Origin: Aromatoleum anaerobium | GTDB lineage: Bacteria > Pseudomonadota > Gammaproteobacteria > Burkholderiales > Rhodocyclaceae | Length of the DNA stretch: 64,000 nt | NCBI RefSeq assembly: GCF_012910705.2 | Contig: NZ_WTVG02000039.1 | Coordinates: 1-64,000, forward strand | Direction of reading: 5' to 3' | Shown: piece after piece, positions 27,439-37,277 of the stretch | Layout of the letters: every line of letters begins with the position of its first letter | How positions within the stretch are numbered: the stretch's first letter is position 1 | The notes under the pieces: model-generated | Seen by the model: the letters and a program-made list of their open reading frames with translations, nothing else | Told to the model about the DNA's origin: nothing | Database searches by the model: none | Program-made: the position numbers and the translations under genes

Positions 27439-29520
27439 TCAGCGGCTCGCCGACAGTTCCGTGAGCAGGATCATCTGCGCGGCCCGGCGCACGCCGCGCG
27501 GCGTCTTGCGGCGATAGCGCCCGTCTTCGAGCATCTCCCAGGCCTGGCAGTTGTCGCCGAGGTAGGCGCGCAGGCCTTCCTTGATCACGCGCCGTTTCAG
27601 GCGCTGGTCGAGCACCGGAAACGCGATCTCGATGCGACCGAAGAAATTGCGGTCCATCCAGTCGGCACTCGACAGGTAAACCTGGTCTTCGCCATCGGCG
27701 CGGAAATAGAAAATCCGATGATGTTCGAGGAAGCGGCCGATGACCGAGCGCACGCGGATATTCTCAGACAGCCCGGCGACGCCCGGCCGCAGCGCGCACG
27801 GCCCGCGCACGATCAGGTCGATGTCGACGCCGGCCTGCGAGGCGGCATAGAGCGCCTCGATCGTTTCCGGTTCGAGCAGCGCGTTCATCTTCACCATGAT
27901 GTGGGCGCGGCGACCCGCCCGCGCGAGTTCTGCCTCGGCGTTGATCGCGGCGACGACGTTCGACTGCAGCGCGAACGGCGCCTGCCACAGATGCTTCAGC
28001 GTGCTCGCCTTGCCCAGCCCGGTAAGCTGCTTGAAGACTTCGGCGACGTCCTGGCCGATCTCCTCGTTGCACGTGAGCAGGCCGAAGTCGGTGTAGAAGC
28101 GTGTCGTGCGTGGATGGTAATTGCCGGTGCCCATGTGCACGTAGCGGCGCAGCCCGTCTTCTTCCCGGCGGACCAGCATCAGCAGTTTTGCGTGGGTCTT
28201 GTAGCCAAACACGCCGTAGACGACGTGAGCACCGACTTCTTCAAGGCGATTTGCCCAGTTGATGTTCGCCTCTTCGTCGAAGCGTGCCATCAGTTCGAGC
28301 ACGACGGTTACTTCCTTGCCTTTCTGCGCGGCGCGCACGAGATGTTCCATCAGCACGGAATCGGTCCCGGTGCGATACACCGTCATCTTGATCGCCAGCA
28401 CCTGCGGGTCGTCGGCCGCTGCCCGCAGCAGGTCGATCACCGGCGTGAAGCTCTGGAACGGGTGGTGCAGCAGCACGTCCTGCTTGCGGATCGCGTCGAA
28501 GATCTCGCGGCCTTTTTCGAGCGTTTTCGGCAGGCCCGGCAGGAAAGGCGGGTAATTCAGGTCGGGACGGTTCACCCAGTCCGTCACCTGCATCAGGCGC
28601 ACCAGGTTGACGATGCCCGGCATGCTGTAGAGATCCTTGGGGCCGAGCCGGAAGTGCTGCAGCAGGAACGCCGCCATTTTTTCCGAGCAGTTGTCGGCAA
28701 TCTCCAGCCGCACGGCGTCGCCGAAGTGACGCTGCTGCAGTTCGCCTTTCAGCGATACGCGCAGGTCCTTGACTTCTTCTTCGTCGACGAACAGGTCGGA
28801 GTTGCGCGTGACGCGGAACTGATAGCAGCCCAGCACGCGCATCCCGGAGAACAGCTCGCCGACATGCGCATGCAGGACCGACGACAGGAAGACGAAGGTG
28901 TATTCGTGCTCGCAGATTTCGCGCGGCAGCCGGATCACCCGCGGTAACGCGCGCGGCGCCTGGACGATCGCCGTGCCGGAATCGCGGCCGAAGGCGTCGA
29001 GCCCTTCGAGTTCGACGGCGAAATTCAGGCTCTTGTTGAGCACGCGCGGAAACGGATGCGCCGGATCGAGGCCGATCGGAGTGAGTACCGGAATCACTTC
29101 GCGCAGGAAATAATCGCGCACCCACGCGCGCTGGGCGTCGGTCCACAGGTGCCGGCGCGGGAACACGATGCTTTCGGCTTCGAGCGCCGGCAGGATGTCT
29201 TCGTTGAGCAGTTCGTACTGCTGGGCGATGATGCTGTGGACCTCGAGGCTGACGCGGTCGAGCAACTCGGTCGGCAGCAGGCCGTCATTGCCCGCGGTAC
29301 GGCTGCCGAGGCGGATCTGTTCCTTGATGCCGGACACCCGGATTTCGAAGAATTCGTCGAGATTGCTCGAGACGATGCACAGGAAGCGCAAGCGCTCGAG
29401 CAGCGGAACGGTGTGATCGGCCGCCTGGGCCAGCACCCGGCGCTGGAACTGGAGAAGAGACAGCTCCCGATTGATGAAATGCTCGGTGGGGAAAAGCTGG
29501 CTTAGTGGGGGCCTGTGCAT
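27439..29520 (-). CDS. ppk1: Polyphosphate kinase
   Basis: 693 residues, normal for PPK1, which polymerises phosphate from ATP into polyphosphate. The N-terminal domain starts FPTEHFINRELSLLQFQRRVL with VSSNLDEFFEIR; the phosphorylated His lies in YKTHAKLLML near residue 443, and the second conserved His in MGTGNYHPRT about 20 residues on. C-terminal PLD-like motifs (RGPCALRPGV, SSADWMDRN) are intact. I chose the ATG at 29520; one three codons earlier (29529) is equally possible. It is divergent from ppx, a common arrangement. Confidence 0.96.
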   Translation of the reverse strand: MHRPPLSQLFPTEHFINRELSLLQFQRRVLAQAADHTVPLLERLRFLCIVSSNLDEFFEIRVSGIKEQIRLGSRTAGNDGLLPTELLDRVSLEVHSIIAQQYELLNEDILPALEAESIVFPRRHLWTDAQRAWVRDYFLREVIPVLTPIGLDPAHPFPRVLNKSLNFAVELEGLDAFGRDSGTAIVQAPRALPRVIRLPREICEHEYTFVFLSSVLHAHVGELFSGMRVLGCYQFRVTRNSDLFVDEEEVKDLRVSLKGELQQRHFGDAVRLEIADNCSEKMAAFLLQHFRLGPKDLYSMPGIVNLVRLMQVTDWVNRPDLNYPPFLPGLPKTLEKGREIFDAIRKQDVLLHHPFQSFTPVIDLLRAAADDPQVLAIKMTVYRTGTDSVLMEHLVRAAQKGKEVTVVLELMARFDEEANINWANRLEEVGAHVVYGVFGYKTHAKLLMLVRREEDGLRRYVHMGTGNYHPRTTRFYTDFGLLTCNEEIGQDVAEVFKQLTGLGKASTLKHLWQAPFALQSNVVAAINAEAELARAGRRAHIMVKMNALLEPETIEALYAASQAGVDIDLIVRGPCALRPGVAGLSENIRVRSVIGRFLEHHRIFYFRADGEDQVYLSSADWMDRNFFGRIEIAFPVLDQRLKRRVIKEGLRAYLGDNCQAWEMLEDGRYRRKTPRGVRRAAQMILLTELSASR

Positions 29521-29714
29521 GGGTCTCATTATGGCTGGGGGTGTGCCTGCCGCGATTATGTGACAAATGTGTTGCAAATGCATGAACGTGCGCCGGCAGC
29601 CATGACAATCGCGAATTCACGCGGAACCCTCGCCCGCATCGGGCGCAGCTTGTGCCGCGGGGCCGGGTGGTAGAATGTCGGCCACTTCGACCTGCGCGAT
29701 TGCGTGCCTACACG

Positions 29715-31217
29715 ATGATGCAAGAACTGATCGCAGCGATCGACCTCGGTTCCAACAGTTTCCGGCTCCAGGTGGGCCGGATCGTCAATGATCAGATCTA
29801 TCCGCTCGACGGACTCAAGGAAGCGGTCCGCCTCGCCGCCGGCCTGTCGGCAGACAAGCTGCTCGATGTCGCGGCCCAGCAGCGCGGTCTGATCGCGCTG
29901 CAACGCTTCAACGAGCGTCTGCGCGGTTTTCCGCCCGACGCGGTACGGGCGGTGGCGACCAACACGCTGCGAGTGGCGAAGAACTCGCCCGAGTTCCTCC
30001 TTCGTGCCGAAGCGGCGCTCGGGGTGCCGATCGAGGTGATCGCGGGGCGCGAAGAAGCACGCCTGATCTACGTCGGGGTCGCGCATACGCTGCCCGACCC
30101 GCACCGCCAGCAGCTCGTCGTCGATATCGGCGGCGGGTCGACCGAATTCATCATCGGCAAGAGCTTCGAGCCGATCCATCTCGAGTCCCTCTACATGGGC
30201 TGCGTGAGCTTCAGCCTGCAGTACTTTCCGGGCGGGCGGATCGACAAGCGCGGCTTGCGGGAAGCCGAACTGGCGGCCCGGCGCGAGCTCCAGGCGATCG
30301 CCCATTCGTACCGCGAGACCGGATGGGAAGTGGCCGTCGGGTCGAGCGGATCGGCCAAGGCGCTCGTCGAGATTCTCGAGCAGAACGGATTCTCGGAAAG
30401 CGGGATCACGCGCGACGGACTGGAGCGGCTGAAAGCGGCGATGCTGCGGGCCGGCAGCATCGATCGCGCCGATCTGGCGGGCCTCAAGGGCGATCGCCTG
30501 CCGGTGCTGCTCGGCGGGCTCTCGATCATGTCGGCGGTGTTCAAGGAGTTCGACCTCGAGCACATGGTGTTTTCGGAAGGGGCGTTGCGTCTGGGCGTGC
30601 TCTACGATCTGCTCGGCCGCTACCACCACCACGACTTGCGCGATGCGACCGTCAACGCGTTCGTGACTCGTTATGGAACGGATCGCAAGCAGGGTGCCAG
30701 CGTTGCCGACACTGCTTCCCACCTGCTGTCGCGCCTGGTTCCCGAAGCTGCCGAAAGCGACCACCCGGACCGCCGCTTCCTGCGCTGGGCGGCGATGCTC
30801 CACGAAGTCGGGGTTTCGGTCGCGCACTCCAGCTACCACAAGCACAGCGCCTATATCCTCGCCAATGCCGACATGCCGGGCTTCTCGCGAATGGATCAGG
30901 GCCGCCTGGCGCGGATCGTGCTGGCGCATCGCGGAAAACTGGAGCGGGTGGCGGCGATCGATCCCGAAAGCCGCGACTGGCTGCTGATCGTGTGCCTGCG
31001 CCTCGCGGTGATCGTCCATCGCGCCCGCGACGGACGCGGCATCCCGCCGATCGACATCGAACGCGACGGGCGCGGCTTCATCGTCACCGCTCGCGACGGC
31101 TGGCTGCAGAAGCTGCCGCTGACCGCGGCTGCGATCGAGGAAGAGCAGCGGCAGTGGCTGTCGGTCGGACGCAGCCTCGTGCTGCGCACGCCGCCCGGCC
31201 GGGCGCTGGTCGCCTGA
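29715..31217 (+). CDS. ppx: Exopolyphosphatase (Ppx/GppA family)
   Basis: 500 residues. ASKHA-fold phosphatase: the phosphate-1 loop AIDLGSNSFRLQV is at residues 8-20, and the second loop VDIGGGSTEFIIG lies near 137-149. The C-terminal half includes an HD-like helical domain (RRFLRWAAMLHEVGVSVAH). It releases phosphate from polyphosphate ends and may also hydrolyse pppGpp. The start ATGATG at 29715 is preferred to a longer frame without a signal. Head-to-head with ppk1, sharing about 190 bases of upstream DNA, so the two opposing activities could be co-regulated. Confidence 0.93.
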   Translation: MMQELIAAIDLGSNSFRLQVGRIVNDQIYPLDGLKEAVRLAAGLSADKLLDVAAQQRGLIALQRFNERLRGFPPDAVRAVATNTLRVAKNSPEFLLRAEAALGVPIEVIAGREEARLIYVGVAHTLPDPHRQQLVVDIGGGSTEFIIGKSFEPIHLESLYMGCVSFSLQYFPGGRIDKRGLREAELAARRELQAIAHSYRETGWEVAVGSSGSAKALVEILEQNGFSESGITRDGLERLKAAMLRAGSIDRADLAGLKGDRLPVLLGGLSIMSAVFKEFDLEHMVFSEGALRLGVLYDLLGRYHHHDLRDATVNAFVTRYGTDRKQGASVADTASHLLSRLVPEAAESDHPDRRFLRWAAMLHEVGVSVAHSSYHKHSAYILANADMPGFSRMDQGRLARIVLAHRGKLERVAAIDPESRDWLLIVCLRLAVIVHRARDGRGIPPIDIERDGRGFIVTARDGWLQKLPLTAAAIEEEQRQWLSVGRSLVLRTPPGRALVA

Positions 31218-31226
31218 CGCCGGATC

Positions 31227-32351
31227 GTGCGCGCGCCCACCGCAAGCTGCGGGCTGTCGGCCGGAAGTGGTGCGAGGCCCGAGTGCCGGCTGGAGGGTGA
31301 CTGGACGCTGCGCGCGCTCGCACCGCGCGCCGACGAATTCCGCCGCCTGCTTGCCCGTGCCGGGCAGGGCGCCAGCTGGAAACTCGACGGCGTAACGCGC
31401 CTCGACAGCTTCGGCGCGACGCTGTTGTGGCACGCGTGGCGCGAACAGTGGCCCGAAGATCTGAGCGCCGACGACGAGCTGCGCGCGGTGATCGGCCGCA
31501 TCGCGGCGACGGCCGCCGAGCCCTTGCCCGAAGCGCGGGCCTTCACGCTGACCGACGCCATCGTCGTGCTCGGCGCGGCGCTCCTGGGTTTTGCCAATCA
31601 TCTCGCCGGATTCGTGCGGCTGGCGGGACAGCTGTGCCTGGACATCGCGTATCTGCTGCGCCACCCGGGCGACTGGCCGCTGCGCGAGATTTCGGCAAAT
31701 TTCTACAAAGTCGGCGCCAAGGCCACGCCGGTCGCAGCGCTCGTCGGCTTTCTGATCGGCGTGGTGTTGTCCTACCTTTCGGCGCTGCAACTGCGGGCTT
31801 TCGGCGCGGACATCTACATCGTCAACATCCTCGGCCTCGGCATTGTCCGCGAACTCGGGCCGGTCCTCGTTTCGGTGCTGGTGGCCGGGCGTTCGGGGTC
31901 GGCGATGACCGCCCAGCTCGGCGTGATGCGCGTGACCGAGGAGCTCGATGCGCTGTCGGCGATGGGCATTTCGCGCACGGTGCGCCTGGTCTTGCCGAAA
32001 GTGGTCGCGCTGACGGTGGCGATGCCCTTGCTCGTGCTATGGACCTCGGCCGTCGCGCTGTTCGGCGGCATGGTGTCGGCATGGGTGCAACTCGATCTCG
32101 GCTTCGGTTTTTTCCTTGACACGCTGCCGCGCGTCGTACCCGTTGCGAACCTCTACATCGGACTCGCGAAGGGCGCGGTTTTCGGCTTGTCCATCGCGCT
32201 CGTGGCCTGTCACTTCGGCCTGCGCGTGCGGCCGAATACGGAGAGCCTGTCGACCAACACGACCGCGTCGGTGGTCTCGGCGATCACCGTCGTGATCCTC
32301 ATCGACGCGGTGTTCGCGATTGCGACGCGTTCGATCGGAGTGCCCGGATGA
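31227..32351 (+). CDS. mlaE: MlaE-type ABC permease with an N-terminal STAS-like domain
   Basis: 374 residues from a GTG start. Residues 20-115 form a soluble STAS-like module (CRLEGDWTLRAL, LDGVTRLDSFGATLLWHAW); the MlaE permease domain follows with about five membrane segments and the family's core ILGLGIVRELGPVLVSVLVA, GRSGSAMTAQLGVMR and EELDALSAMG. MlaE-type permeases move phospholipids between membranes with an ATPase and an MCE protein. In E. coli the STAS protein (MlaB) is separate; here it is fused at the N-terminus, as in other members. First gene of the operon, overlapping the ATPase gene by four bases. Confidence 0.9.
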   Translation: MRAPTASCGLSAGSGARPECRLEGDWTLRALAPRADEFRRLLARAGQGASWKLDGVTRLDSFGATLLWHAWREQWPEDLSADDELRAVIGRIAATAAEPLPEARAFTLTDAIVVLGAALLGFANHLAGFVRLAGQLCLDIAYLLRHPGDWPLREISANFYKVGAKATPVAALVGFLIGVVLSYLSALQLRAFGADIYIVNILGLGIVRELGPVLVSVLVAGRSGSAMTAQLGVMRVTEELDALSAMGISRTVRLVLPKVVALTVAMPLLVLWTSAVALFGGMVSAWVQLDLGFGFFLDTLPRVVPVANLYIGLAKGAVFGLSIALVACHFGLRVRPNTESLSTNTTASVVSAITVVILIDAVFAIATRSIGVPG

Positions 32352-33127
32352 GCGACGCACCGGTCATCGAGCTGCGCGGCATCGTCACCCGCTTCGGGAG
32401 CAATCTCGTGCACGACGGAATCGACCTGTCAGTGGCCCGCGGCGAAGTCGTGGCCCTCGTCGGCGGGTCCGGCAGCGGCAAGACGACGCTGCTGCGGCAC
32501 ATGATCGGGCTGACACGCCCGGCGCGCGGAGAGGTTTCGCTGTTCGGCGAGCCGCTGTTCTCGGGCAGCCTTCGCGAGCAGCGGGCGCGGCGGCGGCGCT
32601 TCGGCGTGCTGTTCCAGCACGGGGCGCTGTTCTCGGCGTTGAACGTCGCCGAGAACATCGGGTTTCCGCTGCGCGAACTGCATGTCGTGACGCCGAAGGA
32701 GATCCGCGATCTGGTTGCGTTGAAGCTCGCGATGGTCGAGCTCGAACCGTCGACCGCGCTATTGATGCCCGCCGAACTGTCGGGCGGCATGGTGAAGCGC
32801 GTCGCGCTCGCCCGTGCGCTGGCGCTGGAACCCGAATTGCTGCTGCTCGACGAGCCTACCGCCGGGCTCGATCCGGACCGGAGCGCGGCGTTCGTCGAAC
32901 TCGTCCGCTCGCTGCAGGCCCAGCTTGAGCTGACGGTGGTGCTGGTGACGCACGACATCGACACCCTGGCGGCACTGTCGTCGAAGGTGGCGATCCTCGC
33001 GGAACGGCGCATTCTCAGCTACGCCTCACAGGAGAAAACGATGGAACTTGATCATCCTTTCGTCGCGAGCTTTTTCCGTGGCGAATTCGGCAGGCGCGCA
33101 ATCGCACGGAGCAGGGGGAAAACCTGA
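32348..33127 (+). CDS. mlaF: MlaF-type ABC transporter ATPase
   Basis: 259 residues. Walker A GGSGSGKTT (about 39-47), Q-loop in GVLFQHGALFSALNV, the signature ELSGGMVKRVALARAL with the Gly-Met typical of MlaF, Walker B LLLLDEPTAGLDP, and a switch His in VTHDIDTL. It powers the lipid permease encoded just before it (ATGA overlap) and is coupled to the MCE gene by a TGATG overlap. Length and motifs are complete. Confidence 0.94.
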   Translation: MSDAPVIELRGIVTRFGSNLVHDGIDLSVARGEVVALVGGSGSGKTTLLRHMIGLTRPARGEVSLFGEPLFSGSLREQRARRRRFGVLFQHGALFSALNVAENIGFPLRELHVVTPKEIRDLVALKLAMVELEPSTALLMPAELSGGMVKRVALARALALEPELLLLDEPTAGLDPDRSAAFVELVRSLQAQLELTVVLVTHDIDTLAALSSKVAILAERRILSYASQEKTMELDHPFVASFFRGEFGRRAIARSRGKT

Positions 33128-34062
33128 TGGAAAACCGCGCTCACGCGCTCGCCGCCGGAGTGTTCGCGCTGCTGCTCGGTGCTGCACTGGTCCTCGCGCT
33201 GTGGTGGTTCTCCGACGGGCGGCAGCCGACACGGGATTACGTTCTCGAATCGCGCGGCAGCGTCACCGGCCTGAACGTCGAAGGGCAGGTGCGCTATCGC
33301 GGCATGCCGGCTGGCAAGGTGACCGATATCCGGATCGATCCACAGGACTCCTCAAAGATCCTCGTTGATATCCGCATCCGCGAGGATCTGCCGATCACCC
33401 GCGGCACGCGTGCGCGCCTGGGCTACCAGGGCGTGACGGGGATCGCGTACGTGCAGCTCGACGACAGCGGCGAGAACCCGGTGCCGTTGACCGGCGACCC
33501 GCCCCGGCTGGTGCTGGAGCCGGGCCTGATGGAGCAGCTGACCGACAGCACGCTGGATGCGATGAGGCGGGTGACGATGATCGCCGACCAGCTCGCGCAA
33601 TTCCTCAGCGACGACAACCTCGGACGGCTGCGCAACACATTGCAGCGTCTGGATTCGGCCGCGGCCGGGATCGACCGCACCTTTGCCGACGCGCCCGCAA
33701 CGCTCGAGGCGATCCGCTCCGCACTGAACCAGGACAATCTGAAGAAATTCGCCGCGACACTCGCGAACCTCGAGCAGGCAAGCGGCGACGTCGTGCCGGC
33801 GGTCGCCGAAATGCGCGCGCTGATGGCGCGCCTGCAGTCGACAGCGGAGAACCTCGACGCGGCGACGGCCGCGACCGGCGAAGGGCTGATCGACAACACG
33901 CTGCCCCAGCTCAATGCGCTGCTGAAAGAGCTGACCGGAACCTCGCGCCGGCTCGGAAGCCTGATCGAAGAGGTCCAGGCGTCGCCGCAGATGCTGTTGA
34001 GCGGCCGCTCGCGCCGCCCTCCGGGCCCCGGCGAGGACGGGTTCGAACCGGAACGGAAATGA
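33127..34062 (+). CDS. mlaD: MCE-domain lipid-binding protein (MlaD family)
   Basis: 311 residues. One N-terminal membrane helix (residues 8-27) anchors it in the inner membrane. The MCE domain follows (about 37-115: GSVTGLNVEGQVRYRGMPAGKV then DIRI) and a long helical C-terminus (130-290, repeated Asn/Leu/Ala heptads) reaches into the periplasm. MCE proteins form hexameric rings that shuttle lipids. It is longer than E. coli MlaD (183 residues) and nearer the PqiB/MlaD-like type that works with a PqiC lipoprotein, which is encoded next. Confidence 0.9.
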   Translation: MENRAHALAAGVFALLLGAALVLALWWFSDGRQPTRDYVLESRGSVTGLNVEGQVRYRGMPAGKVTDIRIDPQDSSKILVDIRIREDLPITRGTRARLGYQGVTGIAYVQLDDSGENPVPLTGDPPRLVLEPGLMEQLTDSTLDAMRRVTMIADQLAQFLSDDNLGRLRNTLQRLDSAAAGIDRTFADAPATLEAIRSALNQDNLKKFAATLANLEQASGDVVPAVAEMRALMARLQSTAENLDAATAATGEGLIDNTLPQLNALLKELTGTSRRLGSLIEEVQASPQMLLSGRSRRPPGPGEDGFEPERK

Positions 34063-34081
34063 CCGGACAGGAAACTGCGCA

Positions 34082-34714
34082 ATGTTGATGTCTATGAAGG
34101 CAGGACGATCGGGTCTGCTCGTGCTGGCGCTCGCGGCGGCCCTGGGAGGATGCGGCAACCTCGGCGTGCCGGCCGAGCGCTTCACTTTTTTCGACCTGGG
34201 GCTCGCGGAGCCGGTCGAGCCGGCGCTGGAATTCCCGCCGGCGCGCGTCGAAGTGCGTGCGCCGTCATGGTTGTCGACCGGCGCGATGCAGTACCGGATC
34301 GATTATCGACAACCGGCGCAGCGGGAAGCGTATTCCGAGACGCGCTGGGTCGCGGAGCCGGCCGAAATGCTGCGCGTTGCACTCGACCGCGCCCTGACGG
34401 CGAACCGGAGCGCCGACGGCGAATGTCGATTGCATGTCGAGCTGGACGAATTCGTGCAGGTGTTCGACAGTGAACAAAGCAGCCACGCGAAGATTGTCGC
34501 CCGTGCTGCGCTCCTCGTCCCGCGCAGCGACGCCGAATTGTCGCATCGCACGCTCGTCGTCAGCGAACCAGCGCCAACCCCGGATGCGGCCGGCGGCGTG
34601 ATCGCCTTCCGGCGGGCCGTGCAGCGGCTGGCGCATGACGTTTCGATCTGGCTGGCGAGCCTTGACCCTGAAAGGGCACAGGGATTGAATACTTCAGGAC
34701 GCTGCAGGCGCTAG
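34082..34714 (+). CDS. ABC-type transport auxiliary lipoprotein (PqiC-like)
   Basis: 210 residues with a signal peptide and lipobox (LAAALGGC, Cys about residue 24). The body matches the ABC_trans_aux/PqiC family: RFTFFDLG, PARVEVRAPSWLSTGAMQYRI, then EPAEMLRVALDRAL and LHVELDEFVQVFDS. These lipoproteins sit in the outer membrane and receive the MCE tube. Fourth and last gene of the Mla-type operon. A start four codons later (34094) is possible. Confidence 0.82.
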   Translation: MLMSMKAGRSGLLVLALAAALGGCGNLGVPAERFTFFDLGLAEPVEPALEFPPARVEVRAPSWLSTGAMQYRIDYRQPAQREAYSETRWVAEPAEMLRVALDRALTANRSADGECRLHVELDEFVQVFDSEQSSHAKIVARAALLVPRSDAELSHRTLVVSEPAPTPDAAGGVIAFRRAVQRLAHDVSIWLASLDPERAQGLNTSGRCRR

Positions 34715-34760
34715 CGGCCAGCGTCCACCTCACTGCAATAATCATGACAGCGGAGCAGAA

Positions 34761-36413
34761 ATGACCGAACGCGAATCGTCACCCTACGATATTGGTCTGG
34801 AGAAGAATGCCGCCAATTACGTCCCGCTCACGCCGCTGACGTTCATCGAGCGCAGCGCCTACATTTATCCGGACCGGATCGCCGTCATTCATGGCGCACG
34901 CCGGTACACGTGGCTGGAAAGCTATACGCGCAGCCGTCGTCTGGCATCGGCGCTGAAGCAGCTGGGCGTCGGGAAGAGCGATACCGTCGCGGTCGTCCTC
35001 AACAACACTCCGGAAATGTTCGAATGCCATTTCGGCGTGCCGGCGACGGGTGCGGTACTCAACACGATCAACACACGCCTCGAGCCCGAAGCCGTCGCGT
35101 TCATGCTCAACCATGCCGAAGCGAAGGTGCTGATCACGGACCGCGAGTTCGCCCGGGTCGTGGCGAAGGCGATCGAACTCGCGAACCGGCCGGACCTGAT
35201 CGTCATCGACGTCGACGATCCGGAATACAGCGGGCCGGGGGAGCGCGTCGGCACGCTCGAATACGAGGCGCTGCTCGAGACGGGCAGCCCGGACTTCGCC
35301 TTCGAGCAACCCGCCGACGAATGGCACGCGATCTCGCTGAACTACACGTCCGGCACCACCGGCAATCCGAAAGGCGTCGTCTATCATCACCGCGGCGCGT
35401 ACCTCAACGCGATGAGCAACATCGTCAGCTGGGGCATGCCGTCGCATTCGGTGTATCTGTGGACGCTGCCGATGTTCCACTGCAACGGCTGGTGCTTCGC
35501 GTGGACGATGGCGGCCAACGCCGGCACCAACGTGTGCCTGCGCCGGGTTGATGCGCGTCTGATCTTCGAGGCGATCCGCGAGCACGGCGTCACGCATTAC
35601 TGCGGCGCGCCGATCGTCCATTCGCTGCTCGCAAATGCGCCTGAATCCTGGCGCGAAGGCATCGACCACAAGGTGTACGGCCTCGTCGCGGCCGCGCCGC
35701 CGCCTGCCGCGGTGATCGAAGGCATGGCGAAGATCGGCATCGACCTGACCCACGTGTACGGCCTCACCGAAACCTACGGTCCCGCTGCGGTCTGCGCGAA
35801 GCACGACGAGTGGAAGGATCTCCCACTGGCCGAGCAGGTCGCGCTGAACGGGCGCCAGGGCGTGCGCTATCACGCGCAGGAGGGCATCACGGTGCTCGAT
35901 CCGCAGACGATGGAGCCGGTGCCCTGGGACAACCAGACGATGGGCGAGATCATGTTCCGCGGCAACCTCGTGATGAAGGGTTACCTGAAGAACCCCGACG
36001 CGACCGAGGAGTCGTTTCGCGGCGGCTGGTATCACACCGGCGACCTGGCGGTGATGCAGGCCGACGGCTACGTCAAGATCAAGGATCGCTCGAAGGACGT
36101 GATCATCTCCGGCGGCGAGAACATCTCGTCGATCGAAGTCGAGGATGCGCTGTACAAGCATCCGGCGGTGATGGCAGCGGCGGTCGTCGCGCTGCCCGAT
36201 CCGAAGTGGGGTGAAGTGCCGGCAGCTTTCGTCGAGCTGCGCGACGGGGCGACGGTGACCGAAGCGGAGCTGATCACGCACTGCCGCGAGCATCTCGCCG
36301 GCTTCAAGTCGCCGAAGAAAGTCATCTTCGGGCCGTTGCCGAAAACTTCGACCGGCAAGATCCAGAAGTTCGTGCTGCGTGAGCAGGCGAAATCGACCCA
36401 GTCCTTCGAATAG
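34761..36413 (+). CDS. AMP-forming acyl-CoA synthetase
   Basis: 550 residues of the ANL superfamily. The P-loop-like motif LNYTSGTTGNPKGVVYHHRG lies near residue 195, the adenylate motif VYGLTETYGPA near 335, the hinge region YHTGDLAVM and KDRSKDVIISGGENIS near 435-455, and the acetylation-type Lys in KTSTGKIQKF near 535. It activates a carboxylic acid to its CoA thioester; the acid (medium-chain, branched or aromatic) is unknown. It is followed 20 bases later by a crotonase-fold gene, suggesting a joint acyl-CoA pathway. Confidence 0.9.
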   Translation: MTERESSPYDIGLEKNAANYVPLTPLTFIERSAYIYPDRIAVIHGARRYTWLESYTRSRRLASALKQLGVGKSDTVAVVLNNTPEMFECHFGVPATGAVLNTINTRLEPEAVAFMLNHAEAKVLITDREFARVVAKAIELANRPDLIVIDVDDPEYSGPGERVGTLEYEALLETGSPDFAFEQPADEWHAISLNYTSGTTGNPKGVVYHHRGAYLNAMSNIVSWGMPSHSVYLWTLPMFHCNGWCFAWTMAANAGTNVCLRRVDARLIFEAIREHGVTHYCGAPIVHSLLANAPESWREGIDHKVYGLVAAAPPPAAVIEGMAKIGIDLTHVYGLTETYGPAAVCAKHDEWKDLPLAEQVALNGRQGVRYHAQEGITVLDPQTMEPVPWDNQTMGEIMFRGNLVMKGYLKNPDATEESFRGGWYHTGDLAVMQADGYVKIKDRSKDVIISGGENISSIEVEDALYKHPAVMAAAVVALPDPKWGEVPAAFVELRDGATVTEAELITHCREHLAGFKSPKKVIFGPLPKTSTGKIQKFVLREQAKSTQSFE

Positions 36414-36433
36414 ACCCACGGGGAGGAACAGAA

Positions 36434-37234
36434 ATGAGCGCAGTCCCGCAATCCGATGCCGAAACCCTGCTGCTGCGCCGCGATGAAGGCGGCGTGGCGT
36501 ACCTTGCACTGAACCGGCCCGGCCAGTTCAATTCGCTGTCGCAGGCGATGCTCGAAGCGCTGATCGCCGAGATCGACGCCATTGCAGCAGACGCCAGCGT
36601 GCGCGTGGTCGTCCTGTCCGGCGAAGGCAAGGCATTTTGCGCCGGCCACGACCTCAAGGAGATGCGCGGCAACCCCGCGCTCGAGTTCCAGCAGGCGCTG
36701 TTTCGCCTGTGCGGCCGGTTCATGGTGAAGCTGACCGAGATGCCGCAGCCAGTGATCGCGCGGGTGCACGGCATCGCGACCGCAGCCGGGTGCCAGCTGG
36801 TGTCGATGTGCGACCTCGCGGTGGCCGCCGACGTCGCGCGGTTCGCCGTGTCTGGCATCAACGTCGGCCTGTTCTGCGCGACACCCAGCGTGGGTTTGTC
36901 GCGCAATATGGGGCGCAAGGAGGCGTTCGAGATGCTGGTCACCGGCGATTTCATCGATGCGCATGAAGCGCAGCGCCGCGGGCTGGTCAATCGCGTCGTG
37001 CCGCTCGAGCAACTCGACGACGAGATCGCGAAACTCACCGCGTCGATCTGCGCAAAGTCGCCCGTCGCGGTGCAGATGGGCAAGCAGATGTTCTACCGCC
37101 AGCTCGAGATGGGAATGGAGGCCGCTTACCAGATGGCTGCCGAGACGATGGCCTGCAACATGATGACCGAGGACGCTGCGGAGGGCATCGATGCCTTCGT
37201 TGCCAAGCGCAAGCCGCAGTGGCGCGGGCGCTGA
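36434..37234 (+). CDS. Crotonase-fold protein, ECHDC3-like
   Basis: 266 residues. The crotonase fold is clear: ALNRPGQFNSLS, GEGKAFCAGHDLKEM (oxyanion-hole region), AAGCQLVSMCDLAVA, and FAVSGINVGLFCATPSVGLSR. However, the two catalytic Glu residues of true enoyl-CoA hydratases are absent: the first is Gln (GCQL instead of GCEL) and the PE(L/I) segment is replaced by GINVGLFCA. The same substitutions occur in human ECHDC3 and its bacterial homologues, whose reaction is uncertain. Calling it a hydratase would be unsafe. It lies between an acyl-CoA synthetase and tatD. Confidence 0.85.
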   Translation: MSAVPQSDAETLLLRRDEGGVAYLALNRPGQFNSLSQAMLEALIAEIDAIAADASVRVVVLSGEGKAFCAGHDLKEMRGNPALEFQQALFRLCGRFMVKLTEMPQPVIARVHGIATAAGCQLVSMCDLAVAADVARFAVSGINVGLFCATPSVGLSRNMGRKEAFEMLVTGDFIDAHEAQRRGLVNRVVPLEQLDDEIAKLTASICAKSPVAVQMGKQMFYRQLEMGMEAAYQMAAETMACNMMTEDAAEGIDAFVAKRKPQWRGR

Positions 37235-37277
37235 GCCCGCCCGGACGACGGGCGTGCCGGTGCCTGTCGACACCCCG

